NCBI GenBank assembly: GCA_033032865.1
Contig: JAWHQI010000509.1
Coordinates: forward strand, 248,001-312,000
Source of the DNA: Dactylorhiza incarnata
Lineage: Eukaryota > Streptophyta > Magnoliopsida > Asparagales > Orchidaceae
Length of the DNA stretch: 64,000 nt
Direction: 5' to 3'
Positions 62,079-64,000 of this stretch are shown piece by piece (position 1 is the stretch's first letter; each line of letters opens with the position of its first letter). The position numbers and the translations under genes were made by a program. The notes under the pieces are model-generated. The model saw nothing but the letters and a program-made list of their open reading frames with translations, did no database searches and had not been told where the DNA came from.

Positions 62079-64000
62079 AGTGGTATCAGAGGGAGGTTAC
62101 TCCAAAACGGTTTTACCACCGGGAGTAATGGCTCACAACGATCATGCGTTCGTTGAGGGACAAGGCATAAGTAGACCACCTTTATTCACGGACACAGACT
62201 ATAATTATTAGAAAACACGTATGCGTTGTTTTTTAATTGCGCTAGATATAGAAGTCTGGAATATGGTAGAATCTAGTTACACTTCTCCAACATATGTTGT
62301 AGGAGATGTAACTATGGATAAGCCCAAAGACAAGTGGGATGACAATGATAAATTAAAATGTAAGAACAATGCAAAAGCCATGAATGCTTTGTTTTGCGCA
62401 CTAGATCGCACTGAATTTAATAGAGTTTGTGCTTGTAATACTGCATTTGAAATTTGGAATTTGTTAGAAATCACTCATGAATGTACTTCGCAGGTAAAGG
62501 ATTCAAAGCTATTTCAACTGGAGTCTGAATTTGAAAGGTTCAAAATGGAGGTAGATGAAGAGATTGATACGATGTACACATGATTCACAAAAATCGTGAA
62601 CGACTCAAAGGTGCTAGGAAAGGTGTTCTCAAATGGAGACTTAGTAAGGAAAATCTTAAGATCACTTCCCCCGAAGTTCAATCCTAAAGTGACTGCAATT
62701 TCCGAGTCACATGATCTTAAGACCTTAAAATTGGAGAGCCTCATTGGGAACTTGAAAACTCATGAAGTTGAATTGAAAATTCAACAACAAGAGTATATGG
62801 AGCCAAGGAAGAAGGGATTGGCTCTAAGATCTAAAAAGGAAGAAACTAGTGATTCTGAGGAGGAAGAAGAAGATGAGGAAAGTTTATTTGTTAGAAAATT
62901 TAGAAAATTTATGAAAAATCCAGAGAGGAGGAATACGTTTAAGAAGTATTTTAAGAAGGAGACTTTTAGGAAGAAAAAAAGAAAGGAAGGCGATGAGGAG
63001 GAAGAGAGACCGCCACCGGAGTGCTATCACTGCAAGAAGTTAGGACACATCCGAAGCAAGTGTCCAAAGTACTTAAAAGAACTTAAAGAAAAGAAGCACA
63101 AAGGGTCGAAGAAAGTGTTAAAGGCGGAAACATGGGATGATACTACTTCTGAGGATGCAAGCAGTTCAGACTCAAGTAAAGAAGAGGAGGTCAACATATG
63201 CTTAATGGGAAAGAGCGTCATATCTGATGATGAATGCAGTGTCCAAAGCGACACTGAGGTAACTCCTCCAACCTATGATGAATTATTTTCTGAATTTTTA
63301 AAGACTTGCGAATTTTTTGAAAAAAGTTTAAAAGATAATGATCTTCTTAAATCTGAAAATGAAATTTTACTTAAAGAAAACAAAAAATTGTTAAATGAAA
63401 TTAAGACTATTGGAAAAAGAGATATTTCTTGCCAAGAGTGTGATCACTTTGTGGGAAGAATTAAAGAACTTGAAAAATCTCTTTCCAAATCTCATTCTAC
63501 AATAAAAGTTCTTACTAAAAAGAATGAGATTTTAGAGAGAGACCTAAAATCTTCAATTTCCAAAGTCCGTGAGGGAAAGAAATCTTTTGAACGTAGATGC
63601 GTAAATCTAGTATCCGAGAATACAGAAATGAGAAACCAGATTCATGACTTAACACTAGCCATGAAAAAAATTTGGAATGGGCCGAAGATCACTGGATATG
63701 ATCTTAGGATACCAACGCCATGGATCTGGAAGGTTTGGACTCGGATACACGTCAGGCAGCTGTCGCCCGGCGACAACCACTGTCGCCGGCGACAGTGAAA
63801 AGTCCAGAAAATTTACTTTAAAAAATTCTAAAATTAATAAATTGTCAAATATTGCATCCTCATCCAGTAAAAGTCCAGAAAATTTATACTCTTCTAAATA
63901 CATTACATGTGCCAAATGCAATAGATTTGGTCACACTACGGACTCTTGCTGGAAGGAAGGAAAAAGTAAAATTAAACAAATCTGGGTGCCTAAGGCTTCT
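62079..64000 (+). mobile_element. Ty1/copia internal region (continues past the window)
   Basis: Primer site at 62081, gag from 62128, and the second zinc knuckle near 63908 are present. Protease, integrase and reverse transcriptase would follow beyond 64000. The long gag with coiled coil and two knuckles recalls Sirevirus-like elements, but the clade cannot be settled from gag alone. Confidence 0.85.
62128..64000 (+). pseudogene. Ty1/copia gag with two stops and a frameshift
   Basis: From the ATG at 62128 (MAHNDHAFVEGQGISRPPLF) one frame runs to about 63664. It is broken by TAG at 62209-62211 (Trp expected in YxK) and TGA at 62581-62583. The capsid (UBN2-like) domain covers about 62220-62790. 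An acidic/Lys-rich hinge, a first knuckle CYHCKKLGHIRSKC (63023-63064) and a coiled coil (about 63290-63630) follow. At the A7 run 63664-63670 the true frame shifts. It then reads through GYTSGSCRPATTTVAGDS into a second knuckle CAKCNRFGHTTDSC and IKQIWVPKA at the window end. Confidence 0.85.

Noticed and set aside
1..64000. CRISPR arrays, bacterial operons, ribosome binding sites
   Set aside because: The DNA is plant nuclear; the regular repeats found are minisatellites inside retroelements, without spacers or Cas genes.

Overview
This window is nuclear DNA from a flowering plant with a repeat-rich genome. It contains GT-AG introns, TATA boxes, plant LTR-retrotransposon clades (TR-GAG-like, Reina chromovirus, Tat, Ty1/copia), a CACTA transposon, a FAR1-type MULE, Tourist-like MITEs and an RTE LINE tail. 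The species cannot be fixed from the sequence. Most of the 64 kb is transposon. Only one host gene looks structurally intact, a CRM-family gene at 25989-28275. Other host sequence survives as pseudogene pieces: an ADNT1-like mitochondrial carrier, a TCP11-like gene, a papain-like protease and a symplekin-like exon, plus IQD, UMP-kinase and possibly BRAP2 pieces inside the CACTA element.

Layout. 1-882 holds an old reverse-strand LTR and a 157-bp tandem duplication. 883-6455 is a complete gag-only LTR element (LTRs of about 1.4 kb, PBS, PPT, near-perfect TSD). 6461-9850 is decayed repeats with a 30-bp perfect palindrome. 9851-17276 is a run of same-strand gene fragments broken by an RTE LINE tail and a Tat LTR fragment. 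17395-20422 has MITEs and an unrecognised GC-rich block. 20547-25596 is a very young Reina element (LTRs 288/289 identical, TSD TTCAG) with an in-frame hole in RNase H and a one-base offset between gag and pol. 25989-28275 is the CRM-family gene, whose CRM domain itself is missing in frame. 28276-30787 is old Ty1/copia and other debris.

30788-46165 is a Tat-clade element on the minus strand. It has a tRNA-Phe primer site, a dual-RNase-H pol with several lesions, a 97-bp tandem array in the 3' untranslated region, and two intron-containing antisense genes, each behind its own TATA box. Its LTRs carry private minisatellites. A stem-loop enclosing the polypurine tract straddles the LTR edge and recurs in three copies. 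The right LTR runs straight into internal sequence of a second relative (46166-46725).

48163-58990 is a nested stack: a FAR1-type MULE transposase (+) and a convergent Ulp1 protease gene (-), which together suggest an Ulp1-bearing MULE. It is split by a 935-bp Tat-type solo LTR (TSD TTGAC) and a 5953-bp CACTA element (TSD CTG) carrying captured gene pieces. 59173-64000 is a Ty3 LTR plus gag cut by a Ty1/copia element whose 5' LTR and gag run off the window.

How the parts relate: no metabolic operon or pathway is present. The structure is a record of nested insertion, gene capture and recombination around one surviving host gene.
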